Positions 7,572 to 15,711 of a DNA stretch of 31,786 nt are shown in pieces. The stretch is taken from contig VSNO01000028.1 in assembly GCA_009774375.1 (NCBI GenBank), positions 1 through 31,786 of the forward strand, written 5' to 3'. Position 1 is the first letter of the stretch. The number at the start of each line of letters is the position of its first letter. Both the position numbers and the translations under genes were made by a program. A model generated the notes under the pieces. It had not been told where the DNA came from. It was given only the letters and a program-made list of their open reading frames with translations, and ran no database searches. The stretch comes from Lachnospiraceae bacterium. Its GTDB lineage: Bacteria > Bacillota > Clostridia > Lachnospirales > Lachnospiraceae.

Positions 7572-8351
7572 ATGGCAGAGAACTTTGAAAGAAATTTTGA
7601 CAATGCGGCGGCGGATTATGAAAAAAGCCGTCCGAATTATGTAAGTGGGATCTATGATGATATATTTCGCTATAAAAGGATCAGTCCGGACAGCCGGGTG
7701 CTCGAGATCGGCATGGGGACAGGCATAGCCACAAAACCGGTCCTTGATACAGAATGCAGATTTACCGGAATCGAGCCGGGAGGACATCTGATCGCTCTGG
7801 CACGGGAAAAGTTCCAGGGCTGCGGCAATTTCACATCATACTGCCAGACGCTGCAGGATTTTGAGTGTCCCGATGAAACGTTTGACCTGATCTACGCAGC
7901 CACTGCATTTCACTGGATCCCGGAAGAATACGGTTACAGGAGAGTCTGCAGTCTGCTGAAGAACGGCGGCGCGTTTGCACGATTTGCCTATCATGCAGGT
8001 CCGGACAAGGGACGCAGTGCACTGACTGATGAGATCCAGAAACTATACTGCCGGTACATGCATCAGGAGGATCCGCCCGCTGAATACAGCGATCAGAATG
8101 CGAAGGAGCTGGCTGACAGAATGACTGCGTATGGCTTCAGGGATACGGCGTATAAATTGTATCACACGACAAAAGATTTCACCGCTGACGAGTATATGGC
8201 ATTGTTAAGAACTTATCCGGATCATATGAAATTGGATCCGGAAGACCGGAAACAGCTTTTTGCCGGAATTTACCATGCCATTGAAAGGAATGGCGGCACT
8301 ATGACAGTATATTATACAATGGATCTGGAACTGGCACGAAAAATAGATTGA
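7572..8351 (+). CDS. Class I SAM-dependent methyltransferase
   Basis: A 259-residue soluble enzyme that transfers a methyl group from S-adenosylmethionine. The SAM-binding motif I is VLEIGMGTGIATKPVL (about residues 43-58), followed by FTGIEPGG (motif II). FDLIYAATAFHWIPEE around residue 100 is the motif-IV/post-I region of the Methyltransf_11/25 type, in which AFHW is common. The ATG at 7572 is chosen over an in-frame ATG at 7497 because GAGAGGAG lies just upstream, the family start MAENFERNFDNAAADYEKSR fits, and the promoter at 7508-7536 would cut the longer form. The substrate is unknown. The stop codon overlaps the -35 box of the blaI promoter. Confidence 0.85.
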   Translation: MAENFERNFDNAAADYEKSRPNYVSGIYDDIFRYKRISPDSRVLEIGMGTGIATKPVLDTECRFTGIEPGGHLIALAREKFQGCGNFTSYCQTLQDFECPDETFDLIYAATAFHWIPEEYGYRRVCSLLKNGGAFARFAYHAGPDKGRSALTDEIQKLYCRYMHQEDPPAEYSDQNAKELADRMTAYGFRDTAYKLYHTTKDFTADEYMALLRTYPDHMKLDPEDRKQLFAGIYHAIERNGGTMTVYYTMDLELARKID

Positions 8352-8376
8352 CAGAGGTGGTCTAATGTGTTAAACT
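8348..8376 (+). promoter_or_regulatory. Promoter of the blaI-M56 operon
   Basis: TTGACA (8348-8353) is a perfect -35 and overlaps the methyltransferase stop codon. After 17 bases comes TAAACT (8371-8376). The -10 and part of the spacer lie in the left arm of the dyad at 8359-8401, so repressor binding would block RNA polymerase. Confidence 0.7.
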
Positions 8377-8401
8377 AAAAACAGGTTTAATGCATTAGAC
8401 C
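8359..8401. promoter_or_regulatory. Long operator dyad, probable BlaI-type binding site
   Basis: GGTCTAATGTGTTAAAC (8359-8375) and GTTTAATGCATTAGACC (8385-8401) are inverted copies differing at two central positions, nine bases apart. Each arm is itself close to a palindrome (GTCTAATG..TTAAAC and its complement), so it can be read as two adjacent dimer sites. The position over the -10 and the transcription start, directly ahead of a BlaI gene, suggests autorepression relieved when the M56 protease cleaves BlaI. It has no T-run, so it is not a simple terminator. Confidence 0.65.
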
Positions 8402-8446
8402 CTTTGCGTTTAGGAAGATATGCAGAAAACAAGAAAGGCGGAGACT

Positions 8447-8809
8447 ATGATGGAGACACCAAAAATATTTGAGAGTGAGTACCGTTTCTGCGAGATATTG
8501 TGGGAAAACGAGCCCGTGACAAGCAGTGAGCTGGTACGTCTGTGCAACGAGCGGTTAGAATGGAAGAAATCAACGACATATACAGTGATCCGGCGTCTCT
8601 CCGAGCGCGGTGTACTGAAATCCGAGGGGGCAGTTGTGACATCGCTCGTCTCCAGGGAGGAAGTACAGTCTGCCGAGAGCGCAGAAGTGATCGAGCGGAC
8701 TTTTTCCGGTTCCCTGCCAAGCTTTATCGCAGCCTTTGCGCGGAAAAAGAACCTGTCCCGGCAGGAAGTTGACGAGATCCAGAAGATCATCGATGCATAC
8801 AGGGAATAA
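8447..8809 (+). CDS. blaI: BlaI/MecI-family transcriptional repressor
   Basis: A roughly 120-residue winged-helix repressor (PF03965). The start MMETPKIFESEYRFCEILWENEPVTSSELV is typical of the family, with helix-turn-helix helices in TSSELVRLCNERLEWKKSTTYTVIRRLSERG. The C-terminal dimerisation helices contain the site where the partner protease cuts in related systems. The start at 8447 (or the adjacent ATG at 8450) follows AAAGGCGGAG; an in-frame ATG at 8420 with AGGAAG is possible but adds nine residues absent from relatives. It is followed after 54 bases by the M56 gene and preceded by its likely operator. The regulated target beyond this operon is not visible here; no beta-lactamase gene is nearby. 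Confidence 0.88.
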   Translation: MMETPKIFESEYRFCEILWENEPVTSSELVRLCNERLEWKKSTTYTVIRRLSERGVLKSEGAVVTSLVSREEVQSAESAEVIERTFSGSLPSFIAAFARKKNLSRQEVDEIQKIIDAYRE

Positions 8810-8863
8810 CAGGGCATGGATACCCTTTCAGTTCCTGAGAAGTAAAGTAGCATGGAGGTTAAT

Positions 8864-11800
8864 ATGGAAAGATTATTTATCAATATAGTTCAGATGAGCA
8901 TTCCGGCAAGCTATCTGATCCTGGCTGTTCTCATCGTGCGCTTTCTGCTGCGGAAGGCGCCGAAGGCAATGCGGAGTTTTCTGTGGCTTCTGGTCGGGAT
9001 CCGTCTGCTGGTCCCGTTCTCGGTGGAATCCGTTTTCAGCCTGATCCCGGATACACAGGAAGTAGATGCATACATCAATACCGCGGTACAGCCAGAGATC
9101 GACACGATGCCGGACACGCCTGCTATGAATGCAAATGCATCGCTTAACCAGCCGATGCAAAGCACGGTCACGCCAGCTGCCGAAAAACATATGAACAGAA
9201 CACAGACAGCTATACGGGTCGGTGCGAGGATATGGCTGGCCGGAATGGCGCTGATGCTTGGCTATATGGTCATGAGCTGGCTGTGCCTTAAGAAACGTGT
9301 CAGAATGTCTGTGCCTGCGGAGGTTGCACTGGACTGCGGCAATACAAAGATCAGCCAGAAGATATACCGGAGTGAAGCGGTCGAAAATCCGTTTTTATTC
9401 GGGCTCATCAAGCCGCGGATCTACATTCCGAACCGCATTGCCGGCGAAGAGCTGTCATACGTAGTCCGGCACGAGATAATGCACCTGAAAAGAAAGGATC
9501 ATCTGATCAAACCAGCCGGATTCGTTCTCCTGTCCGTTTACTGGTTCAATCTCTTTGTGTGGGCTGCCTATATCATGCTGTGCAAGGATATCGAGCTGAT
9601 CTGTGATGAGAAGGTCGTCAAACAGCTCGGCGCATCGTGCAGAAAAGCGTACTCGCAGGCGCTTCTGAACAGTACCGTAAACCGCCGCGTGATCACGGCA
9701 TGTCCGGTTGCCTTTGGCGGGATCAGCGTGAAGGAGCGTGTGAAAAACGTTCTGAATTACAAAAAGCCCGCATTCTGGGTGCTGGCGGCGGCAGTGCTGG
9801 CGTGTATCATCGTGCCGGTCTGCTTTATGACACAGAAAAAGACAAATGCCGGAGAGACAGACGATTCAGCCAGTGCAGACGCACAGGACACAGAAGACTA
9901 TTTTTTAGACGACACTTTGGCAATGGCAGGGGACTATATGATGCTCGATCCGGAACAATATCCCTTAGTCCCCTCGCTGCAGCTTGGCAGCGACGGTATA
10001 TTTACCTTTTCCTACAGTGTGACCAGCTCCTATATGCCCTATGGCACTTATGAGCGAAAGGGCAATATCCTGACGGCATCGACGGACGACGGAAAATATC
10101 ACTACCAATTTACCTGTGCCGGCGATGTGAATAACAGCCTGCTGTTTTTTGATGCAGAACATTCCTCCGATGTGACAGATATTGATACAAAATTAAATGT
10201 TGATGCACCGGTCAGAGACGGATCGATATTCGTCAGGAACACCCTGTACCAGACAATTGCCGACGCGAGGGAACTGTCTCAATCCTTTCGCCAGAATACA
10301 GAACAGGGCACGGCCATGACCGCCCAGGAGCTTCAGGATCAGCTGGTGTCACTGACGGAATTGCAAAAACAGCTGACGATGGGAGAGACGCAGACACAGC
10401 GGCTGCTGGAAAAAGCAAGAGAACTGCAGCTGACGCAGGAGGATTCAGCCGCTCTGGAGACAACACTGCAGGGGTGGCTCCAGGAATCCCGGTCCGTCAT
10501 GCAGCAGCTTGAGGAAGACCTGGATACCTGCAAGTCCATGCTCCATACATCAGAAAACACCCGGACCGCATATGACACGATCGAGCAGTGGGCGCAGGCG
10601 TTCTGTGACCGCAACGGTGCTGCGATCGTAAAGCTTGCCGATGACAGGACAGAGCAGGATCTGGCGGACAGGGGGCTTTTGATCCAGGGCTTCGACGGGG
10701 AGAAGGACTATGTCGCTTTTGGCTGGTCGAGTCCGTGGCCGTGGGGCAGTGATTACGAGAGCGCACAGGCGGATAATTACCGTATCATCAGCGTGACAGA
10801 CCGCTATGCGGAGATCTTATACTATGCATGGGTTTCCAATCCGCACGTCACGGTGTGGCGGGAGCAGCTTACGTTCAAGACAGAAAATGACACCTGTGTC
10901 ATAACGTCGGAAACCCTGCATGATATGGACAGCATCTGTACTGCTGAGGAATTCCGGCAGGCGTATCCTGACGGCATCACAGGGACGATGATGGACTATG
11001 TATCGTTCAATGGTGCCGGTGCGGCGCTGAATGACCATGCCACATCAAACAGAGCGGACTGGTGGTATGGAAAACTGCTGGAGCCGGCTTCCGCGGCAGT
11101 AACCCTGCTCAATATACTGGATAATCCCAACAAGGTAGGAGTCCGCGTGGAAAAAACCGACACAGACAGCGATACCTGTACCGTGACTTTTGAATTTCAT
11201 GAGGACGGAAATGCGGTCAGTGTACAGATGCTGCAGCCTTATGGTCCGAACGGCATCTGGGTTCCGTATACGCAGACTGATCAGACTGTGCAGGAGAGTG
11301 CATCATCGGTATCGCCCAATATCATCACAAGCCAGAATGTAGATGACACGATCGCCGAGGACGCCAGACTGCTTGAAGCGCTGTTTCCGGATCATCATGA
11401 ATCCACCCCGAACGTCTCATTTCCTTATCGTGTGGATCTGAACGGGGACGGCGTGGAGGAGCAGCTTGAGATTTCCAATCTGGGCTACAACGGGGGAGAC
11501 GGCGGCTATGCACTGACCGTCACGGATACCAGTACCGGAAATAAGATCCCGCTGCCGGACGGCTACACAGAGGAGGCAGGCTTTCCGATCTGGACTTTTT
11601 ATGCACACAGGATACACCCGACGGAAGATGACCAGCAGGAGGAAGATGCGCGGCTCCTGATCCAGCTCGGGGAGGAAAAACGCTGCCAGACCATAGCCAC
11701 GATCATGCTGAATCCGCTGTACAGCATCTATGAACGGCAAAACCTGTATGACAGATTTAAGGACGTTCTTCCGGACCATTCCGGCAGGATTGGCAGTGCA

Positions 11801-12100
11801 GACGCCCTGAGTGGATGCAATGTTTTCTATTATGAAAATGAACAAAATCCGGTCATTGTATTAAAAACTTACGTTTCCGGATTGCTGGGGCACGTTGATA
11901 CGCTGGGTTATGTCATCACCGAATTAAGACTTCAGGAAGACGATACATGGGTGTCAAAGCACTATTTTCTGCTCGACAGCTGCGGAGATATGTCCGTTAT
12001 GCAGCAGGAAATGAAAAGTCCGGCGGGGAATGGAAATTCATTTCTTCCGTTTAGCGAACAGACAGACGTAGATTTTATACAATTAGCTCCCAATGATTAA
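8864..12100 (+). CDS. BlaR1-like M56 membrane metalloprotease with a very large non-PBP sensor region
   Basis: A 1078-residue membrane protein. The N-terminal roughly 325 residues are an M56 domain: spans near 5-27, 35-55, 113-132, 216-240 and 304-325, the zinc-protease motif HEIMH (203-207), and ELICDEKVV, whose acidic residues fit the third zinc ligand. BlaR1 then carries a penicillin-binding sensor of about 250 residues with an STxK Ser. Here about 750 residues follow with no STxK-type domain. They comprise a beta-rich part, a coiled-coil (QELQDQLVSLTELQKQL onward, to about residue 570), a middle part with WSSPWPWGSDY, and a C-terminal part with a calcium-loop-like DLNGDGVEEQL. ATG 8864 is preferred because GGAGGTT lies just before it; ATG 8852 would lie on the ribosome site. 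It probably cleaves BlaI on sensing an unknown extracellular signal. Confidence 0.85.
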   Translation: MERLFINIVQMSIPASYLILAVLIVRFLLRKAPKAMRSFLWLLVGIRLLVPFSVESVFSLIPDTQEVDAYINTAVQPEIDTMPDTPAMNANASLNQPMQSTVTPAAEKHMNRTQTAIRVGARIWLAGMALMLGYMVMSWLCLKKRVRMSVPAEVALDCGNTKISQKIYRSEAVENPFLFGLIKPRIYIPNRIAGEELSYVVRHEIMHLKRKDHLIKPAGFVLLSVYWFNLFVWAAYIMLCKDIELICDEKVVKQLGASCRKAYSQALLNSTVNRRVITACPVAFGGISVKERVKNVLNYKKPAFWVLAAAVLACIIVPVCFMTQKKTNAGETDDSASADAQDTEDYFLDDTLAMAGDYMMLDPEQYPLVPSLQLGSDGIFTFSYSVTSSYMPYGTYERKGNILTASTDDGKYHYQFTCAGDVNNSLLFFDAEHSSDVTDIDTKLNVDAPVRDGSIFVRNTLYQTIADARELSQSFRQNTEQGTAMTAQELQDQLVSLTELQKQLTMGETQTQRLLEKARELQLTQEDSAALETTLQGWLQESRSVMQQLEEDLDTCKSMLHTSENTRTAYDTIEQWAQAFCDRNGAAIVKLADDRTEQDLADRGLLIQGFDGEKDYVAFGWSSPWPWGSDYESAQADNYRIISVTDRYAEILYYAWVSNPHVTVWREQLTFKTENDTCVITSETLHDMDSICTAEEFRQAYPDGITGTMMDYVSFNGAGAALNDHATSNRADWWYGKLLEPASAAVTLLNILDNPNKVGVRVEKTDTDSDTCTVTFEFHEDGNAVSVQMLQPYGPNGIWVPYTQTDQTVQESASSVSPNIITSQNVDDTIAEDARLLEALFPDHHESTPNVSFPYRVDLNGDGVEEQLEISNLGYNGGDGGYALTVTDTSTGNKIPLPDGYTEEAGFPIWTFYAHRIHPTEDDQQEEDARLLIQLGEEKRCQTIATIMLNPLYSIYERQNLYDRFKDVLPDHSGRIGSADALSGCNVFYYENEQNPVIVLKTYVSGLLGHVDTLGYVITELRLQEDDTWVSKHYFLLDSCGDMSVMQQEMKSPAGNGNSFLPFSEQTDVDFIQLAPND

Positions 12101-12192
12101 ACAAATGTTTATATTATTTTGTGCAATATGTATGGTTTTTGTGTCATAAACTGATAAACATGGACTTTTCTTACAAAAATCGAAATATGAAG

Positions 12193-12221
12193 TTGACACT
12201 TGAAGCGATTCGTGATAAACT
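12193..12221 (+). promoter_or_regulatory. Promoter of the lipoprotein gene
   Basis: TTGACA (12193-12198), a 17-base spacer and TAAACT (12216-12221) have the same two boxes and spacing as the blaI promoter at 8348-8376. The BlaI-like dyad is not present here. The 13-base word TATGGTTTTTGTG occurs both upstream (from 12131) and between this promoter and the gene (from 12251). Confidence 0.65.
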
Positions 12222-12278
12222 GTCAAATTGTAAAACATGAAACAATTATTTATGGTTTTTGTGAGGAGAGGAATAATA

Positions 12279-12857
12279 ATGAAAAAGAAAATTGTAAATG
12301 TATTATTATCAGTTGCAGTCGTTACGACGATGATGTTTACTGTTACAGCATGCGGATCAAAAGATGATAACAAGGCGCCGGCTGAGACGACAGCGGTTAA
12401 TAATGTAGCTGATGAGACACCTTCGAGCGAGGCGGCAGAAGCACCTTCGAGCGAGGCGGCAGAAGCACCTTCAAGTGAGGCGGCTGATGACAAGGGCGCA
12501 GCAGACGGTATGACTGTTGATGCGTGGGTAAATTCAGATACTGCGGCTACATATGTGTCAGCACTCAATACATCTCTTGCCAGCATTGGTGCAACGATCG
12601 AGTTCGAGGCAGACGGTGATACTTTATGCATGATTTTCAACTATACGGAGGAAGCCCTCGGAACAGATGGTTCTGACTTGACAGATGATGTAAAGGAAAC
12701 GATCGTATCAGAATTTGAAAAGCAGTTTGCTACTATCGGGTCACAGCTGGATCCGATGTGCGATGTGTTTAAAGATGAGATCGGCAATCCTGATCTTGTG
12801 GTGCGCATTGTATACAAGTCAAGCAACGGCACGGAGTTGTTCAGCAAGGATATATAA
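12279..12857 (+). CDS. Secreted lipoprotein with Ser/Glu/Ala repeat linker
   Basis: A 192-residue predicted lipoprotein. The signal peptide MKKKIVNVLLSVAVV leads to the lipobox VTAC with Cys25 as the lipidation site. A linker with three copies of an eight-residue PSSEAAEA-type repeat (about residues 47-71) spaces the domain from the membrane. The C-terminal roughly 115 residues (from MTVDAWVNSDTAATYV) resemble the small DUF4854-type domains of clostridial lipoproteins; this match is tentative. ATG 12279 is chosen over 12237 because GAGGAGAGG precedes it and the signal peptide then starts correctly. It has its own promoter and terminator, so it is monocistronic. Its function is unknown. Confidence 0.8.
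   Translation: MKKKIVNVLLSVAVVTTMMFTVTACGSKDDNKAPAETTAVNNVADETPSSEAAEAPSSEAAEAPSSEAADDKGAADGMTVDAWVNSDTAATYVSALNTSLASIGATIEFEADGDTLCMIFNYTEEALGTDGSDLTDDVKETIVSEFEKQFATIGSQLDPMCDVFKDEIGNPDLVVRIVYKSSNGTELFSKDI
12419..12490 (+). repeat. Three 24-bp tandem repeats in the lipoprotein gene
   Basis: Units at 12419-12442 and 12443-12466 are identical; the third (12467-12490) differs at several bases. They encode PSSEAAEA, PSSEAAEA and PSSEAADD. Two identical units suggest recent slippage or duplication. Confidence 0.85.
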
Positions 12858-12880
12858 TAAAGTAATTGCAGTGTGACAGC

Positions 12881-12911
12881 AAAGGGCGGCAGAAAGATCT
12901 GCTGCCCTTTT
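12881..12911 (+). terminator. Rho-independent terminator of the lipoprotein gene
   Basis: AAAGGGCGGCAG (12881-12892) pairs with CTGCTGCCCTTT (12899-12910) with one G-T wobble and a six-base loop, and ends in TTTT. Repeat copy C begins at its end. Confidence 0.8.
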
Positions 12912-12994
12912 ATGCACAGCCCCGTGCAGAGGAAGTATGCCGCTAAGGCGGCGCACGGGGCGCGCGGCGAGCAGGGGAAGTCTTCCTGCTCGAT
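12911..12994 (+). repeat. Terminator-associated structured repeat, copy C
   Basis: It starts TATGCACAG after the T-run. CCCCGTGC (12920-12927) pairs perfectly with GCACGGGG (12953-12960). The bulge AGAGGAAGTAT (12928-12938) and inner hairpin GCCGC-TAAG-GCGGC (12939-12952) fill the interior. A second hairpin pairs GAGCAGG (12969-12975) with CCTGCTC (12985-12991). The stem sequences differ completely from copy B while the pairing and the AGAGGAA bulge are kept. Confidence 0.75.
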
Positions 12995-13043
12995 CGCATA
13001 ATCTATAAAGCTTTGTTTGCACTTATGAGAGGAGAGAAGAGGA

Positions 13044-13427
13044 ATGAAATTATCAGATCAGAAGAAAGCGACATGGGAAAAAAATCTCAGGGATGGGGGC
13101 CTGATCGGTCCGATGGATACGATCCAGGAACATACAAAAGGGGACCTGTGGGATCCGGGACAGATTCCAGGGGATTTTATCTTTACGACCGAGAAGTTTG
13201 TGTACATAAGCGGCGGTTTGATCGGAAAGATTTCTTTCAGCATACCCTACAATAAGATTACAGATCTGAGGCTCTGCAATATAGGCTTTATTCCATTTTT
13301 GCCTACAGGGATCAAGGTTACATATACGAACGAAAATGGCAAGAGCGAGAAAAAGAAATGCTCTGTCATGAAGCGCAAGCAATGGCTTGCATATCTGCAG
13401 GAGAAGTGCGGAATCTCTTCCAATTAA
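13044..13427 (+). CDS. Small PH/GRAM-like domain protein, unknown role
   Basis: A 127-residue soluble protein with no signal peptide or membrane span. The middle part alternates short beta-strand patterns (GDFIFTTEKFVYISGG, then KISFSIPYNKITDLRL, then GIKVTYTNENGKSEKKKCSV) and ends in a helix (KQWLAYLQEKCG). This is the shape of bacterial PH-like or GRAM-like domains. The start has GGAGAGAAGAGGA upstream. It lies 33 bases before the DUF218 gene and is probably co-transcribed with it. The family assignment rests on pattern only. Confidence 0.6.
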   Translation: MKLSDQKKATWEKNLRDGGLIGPMDTIQEHTKGDLWDPGQIPGDFIFTTEKFVYISGGLIGKISFSIPYNKITDLRLCNIGFIPFLPTGIKVTYTNENGKSEKKKCSVMKRKQWLAYLQEKCGISSN

Positions 13428-13460
13428 TGGACAGTTGAAGAGCTGGAGGAGGGCAGACGG

Positions 13461-14234
13461 TTGAAACAGTTTTATACGGCCATCCGAGTACTGTTGTTTG
13501 TGCTTGGCATACTGGGCTGCACTGGGTTTGTGGTGCCGTTTCTGGCCAGACGGATCATCAATATCGGGAATCTTGCCGGGCTGGCGGTATGTGCCGCACT
13601 GACAGTTTATGCTTTGTTCATGACGGGAATTCACCGGTGGATCAGGCTGTTCTGGCAGAAGACTTCTGGCAGGATCATTCTGGGTATACTGGCTGCCGGG
13701 CTCGCCGCGGCGCTGGTGCTGGTCATCGTAATGACGATCCTCATGGTTCATGCCGCGCACGCCAGACCCTCCGAAAATGCTACCGTGATCGTGCTTGGGT
13801 GCAAGGCATATGGGGAGCGTCCGAGCCTTTCGCTTGAAGAACGTCTGAAGGCTGCCATAGAATATCTGAATGCCAATCCGGAGGCAGCCTGTATCGTATC
13901 TGGCGGGCAGGGGGCGGACGAGACGATATCTGAGGCGCAGTGCATGTATCTGTACCTGATCGATCATGGCATTGCTGCCGAGCGGATCTACAGGGAAGAT
14001 CAGTCGACCACCACCCGTGAAAACCTCGCCTTTTCCTATGAGATCATAAAAGAACAGGGACTCAGCGAGAAGATCGCGATCGCGACCAACAATTATCATG
14101 AATACAGGGCAGGACAGATCGCAGATGGCCTCGGGCTGGAACACGGCGCTGTTTCGGGCAAAACGGCTCTGTGGCTGCTGCCGACCTACTACGCGAGGGA
14201 ACTGCTCGCGATATTATATGAGTGGGTATTTTAA
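13461..14234 (+). CDS. YdcF/DUF218-family membrane protein (SanA/ElyC type)
   Basis: A 257-residue protein with TTG as start, supported by GGAGGAGGG seven bases upstream. Four hydrophobic spans occupy about residues 5-28, 34-54, 58-65 and 74-95. They are followed by a DUF218 domain on the outer side: ATVIVLGCKAYGERPSLSLEERL, then ACIVSGGQGADETISEAQ, then RIYREDQSTTTRENLAFSYEI. These GG-Q-and-E and S-T-T-x-E-N signatures define the family. Members are implicated in envelope or peptidoglycan-precursor homeostasis, but the reaction is not established. The combination of four spans and DUF218 is common in Firmicutes. Confidence 0.85.
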   Translation: MKQFYTAIRVLLFVLGILGCTGFVVPFLARRIINIGNLAGLAVCAALTVYALFMTGIHRWIRLFWQKTSGRIILGILAAGLAAALVLVIVMTILMVHAAHARPSENATVIVLGCKAYGERPSLSLEERLKAAIEYLNANPEAACIVSGGQGADETISEAQCMYLYLIDHGIAAERIYREDQSTTTRENLAFSYEIIKEQGLSEKIAIATNNYHEYRAGQIADGLGLEHGAVSGKTALWLLPTYYARELLAILYEWVF

Positions 14235-14262
14235 TTTGGGAGTGTTATTTTGAGGAAAAATA

Positions 14263-14271
14263 TGTTACAAT
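14263..14271 (+). promoter_or_regulatory. Extended -10 promoter of the HdeD-like gene
   Basis: TG-T-TACAAT (14263-14271) is an extended -10 without a good -35. The leader that follows contains a hairpin with TATAG-CTCTCG (about 14284-14294) pairing with CGAGAG-CTAT (14318-14328), just upstream of the AAGGAGG site. Confidence 0.45.
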
Positions 14272-14350
14272 ATCTTTGTATCTATAGGCTCTCGGAGGCT
14301 CTTTGTGCCGGATATCGCGAGAGACTATTATAAAATAAGGAGGTATTGTA

Positions 14351-14929
14351 ATGAAATCGATCATACAGGATATGAAACAGAATTACTTTGTCAATGCAGT
14401 CATCATGGTGGTTTTAGGTCTTGTCCTTGTGATATGGCCGCACATTCTCGGCGTTATGCTGTGTTATCTGCTCGGAGGCGCCCTGATCTTGATGGGAGTC
14501 ATACAGCTGGTCGTTTTCCTGCGCGGCGAGAGGCTTGGCTTCTACAACAAGTTCAGTATGTTCATGGGGATCGTGCTCGTGCTGCTGGGGATATGGATCT
14601 GCACGCAGCCGCGTATCGTGCTGTCGATCATCCCGGTAGTCGTGGGCATCATCGTAGTGCTGCATGGTCTGATGGATCTCCAGTATACGCTTGACATCAG
14701 GAGAACTGGGAACACAAAATGGTGGATTGCGCTGGTCGCCGCGATCATCACGCTTGTGGTCGGTCTGTTGCTCGTATTCAACCCGTTTACGGCGTATGAG
14801 GTCACTATGATCCTGCTGGGTATTGCCATGCTTTATGATGGCGGTTCTGATCTGCTCCTCCTGGTCTTTGCCCATCTGGCACAGAAGGATACTGACAAGA
14901 GAGTTCGTGAATTTAAGGGAAATGAATAA
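14351..14929 (+). CDS. HdeD-like membrane protein (DUF308)
   Basis: A 192-residue protein with six closely spaced hydrophobic spans forming three similar hairpins, the DUF308 pattern. Examples are FVNAVIMVVLGLVLVIWPHILGV and IPVVVGIIVVLHGLMDLQYT. HdeD in E. coli is linked to acid resistance; in Firmicutes the role is unknown. A good AAGGAGG lies upstream of the ATG. The tail after the last span is basic and cytoplasmic (KDTDKRVREFKGNE). It has its own leader and terminator, so it is probably a single-gene unit. Confidence 0.85.
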   Translation: MKSIIQDMKQNYFVNAVIMVVLGLVLVIWPHILGVMLCYLLGGALILMGVIQLVVFLRGERLGFYNKFSMFMGIVLVLLGIWICTQPRIVLSIIPVVVGIIVVLHGLMDLQYTLDIRRTGNTKWWIALVAAIITLVVGLLLVFNPFTAYEVTMILLGIAMLYDGGSDLLLLVFAHLAQKDTDKRVREFKGNE

Positions 14930-14947
14930 ATTGATCAGAATCTGCTG

Positions 14948-14979
14948 ACAGCTTCCGGTGTTCATCATTCGGAAGCTGT
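14948..14979. terminator. Terminator hairpin shared by converging genes
   Basis: ACAGCTTCCG (14948-14957) pairs perfectly with CGGAAGCTGT (14970-14979) around a 12-base loop and is followed on the plus strand by TTCATTTT. It overlaps the last codons of the minus-strand lipoprotein. Confidence 0.6.
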
Positions 14980-15576
14980 TTCATTTTCCGTGACAGCGCT
15001 GCCGGCATCTTCCTCCCTGCCGCCCGACAGCCATCGGTCAAGAATATGCTCATCGTTTGTGGTCTCGTAGACAGTAACCTGGAGAGCGTCAGGAATCTCC
15101 TCGCCCGCAAGAATGTAACCGATACACGTAACTGCTTTCATGGAATATTCATAGTGCGTATACGCTGCATCTGCGTAATTGCTGTCAAAGCTTTCTGATT
15201 CATACGCTGTATGATAGCAGGATACGGCATCGGATAATTCTTCGCTTGCTGTTTTGGCTAATTCCGGAATGCTTTCATACTGGTCAGGGATGCGATCCCT
15301 GATGCGGTCGGTGTATTCTGCAAAACCTGCAAACTCCGTCTCCATTCCATCCAGTATTTCCAGAAGTTCACTGGCAGATTCTTTTCTGCTGACATCAAGA
15401 TTGTTTATTTTCTCGTTCGTTTCCTGTATGTAATCCTTAAAATCGGCAACCGATGAAGAAAAAACGGCGAGTTCTTTTTCCTGTTCACCAGCGTCTTTGC
15501 AGCCGGACAGGCTGAGCGCTCCGAGCAGGGCAGTGGAGATCACCATTGTTTTTTTATTGACAAAACGATTGTTCAT
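14965..15576 (-). CDS. Predicted lipoprotein, helical, unknown function
   Basis: A 203-residue protein on the minus strand. A signal peptide (NNRFVNKKTMVISTALLGAL) ends in the lipobox LSGC with Cys26. The mature part is mostly helical and acidic, with heptad-like stretches (SSSVADFKDYIQETNEKINN) and no recognised domain. AAGGAA lies eight bases before the ATG. It stands opposite to both neighbours. TATAAT on its strand near 15614-15619 could be its -10, but no clear -35 is seen. Resemblance to other small clostridial lipoproteins is by layout only. Confidence 0.75.
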   Translation of the reverse strand: MNNRFVNKKTMVISTALLGALSLSGCKDAGEQEKELAVFSSSVADFKDYIQETNEKINNLDVSRKESASELLEILDGMETEFAGFAEYTDRIRDRIPDQYESIPELAKTASEELSDAVSCYHTAYESESFDSNYADAAYTHYEYSMKAVTCIGYILAGEEIPDALQVTVYETTNDEHILDRWLSGGREEDAGSAVTENETASE

Positions 15577-15669
15577 TTCTGTAATTCCTTTGCATGATTC
15601 ATTCTTAATAATCTATTATACTTTATCATAATGCACGCATAAAAGCAACTTTTTCGACAGAAACAATTC

Positions 15670-15709
15670 TGGTATTCCCATATTTATACCAAAAATTATT
15701 TGAAATAAT
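15670..15709. promoter_or_regulatory. Two palindromes upstream of the ilvB promoter
   Basis: TGGTAT and ATACCA (15670-15691) form a 6-bp dyad with ten bases between arms. ATTATTT-G-AAATAAT (15695-15709) is a perfect 15-base palindrome ending two bases before the -35. The latter resembles a CodY box only loosely (about 10 of 15 positions). Either could be an operator for amino acid control. Confidence 0.4.
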
Positions 15710-15711
15710 AG

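Noticed and set aside
11594..11608. TTTTTATGCACAC inside the M56 gene
   Set aside because: It matches the start of the repeat but is in-frame coding sequence, has no terminator hairpin before it and no repeat body after it.
12098..12111. TAAACAAATGTTTA palindrome at the end of the M56 gene
   Set aside because: AT-rich and short, with a weak T-rich flank; it could be a weak terminator or operator but nothing supports either.
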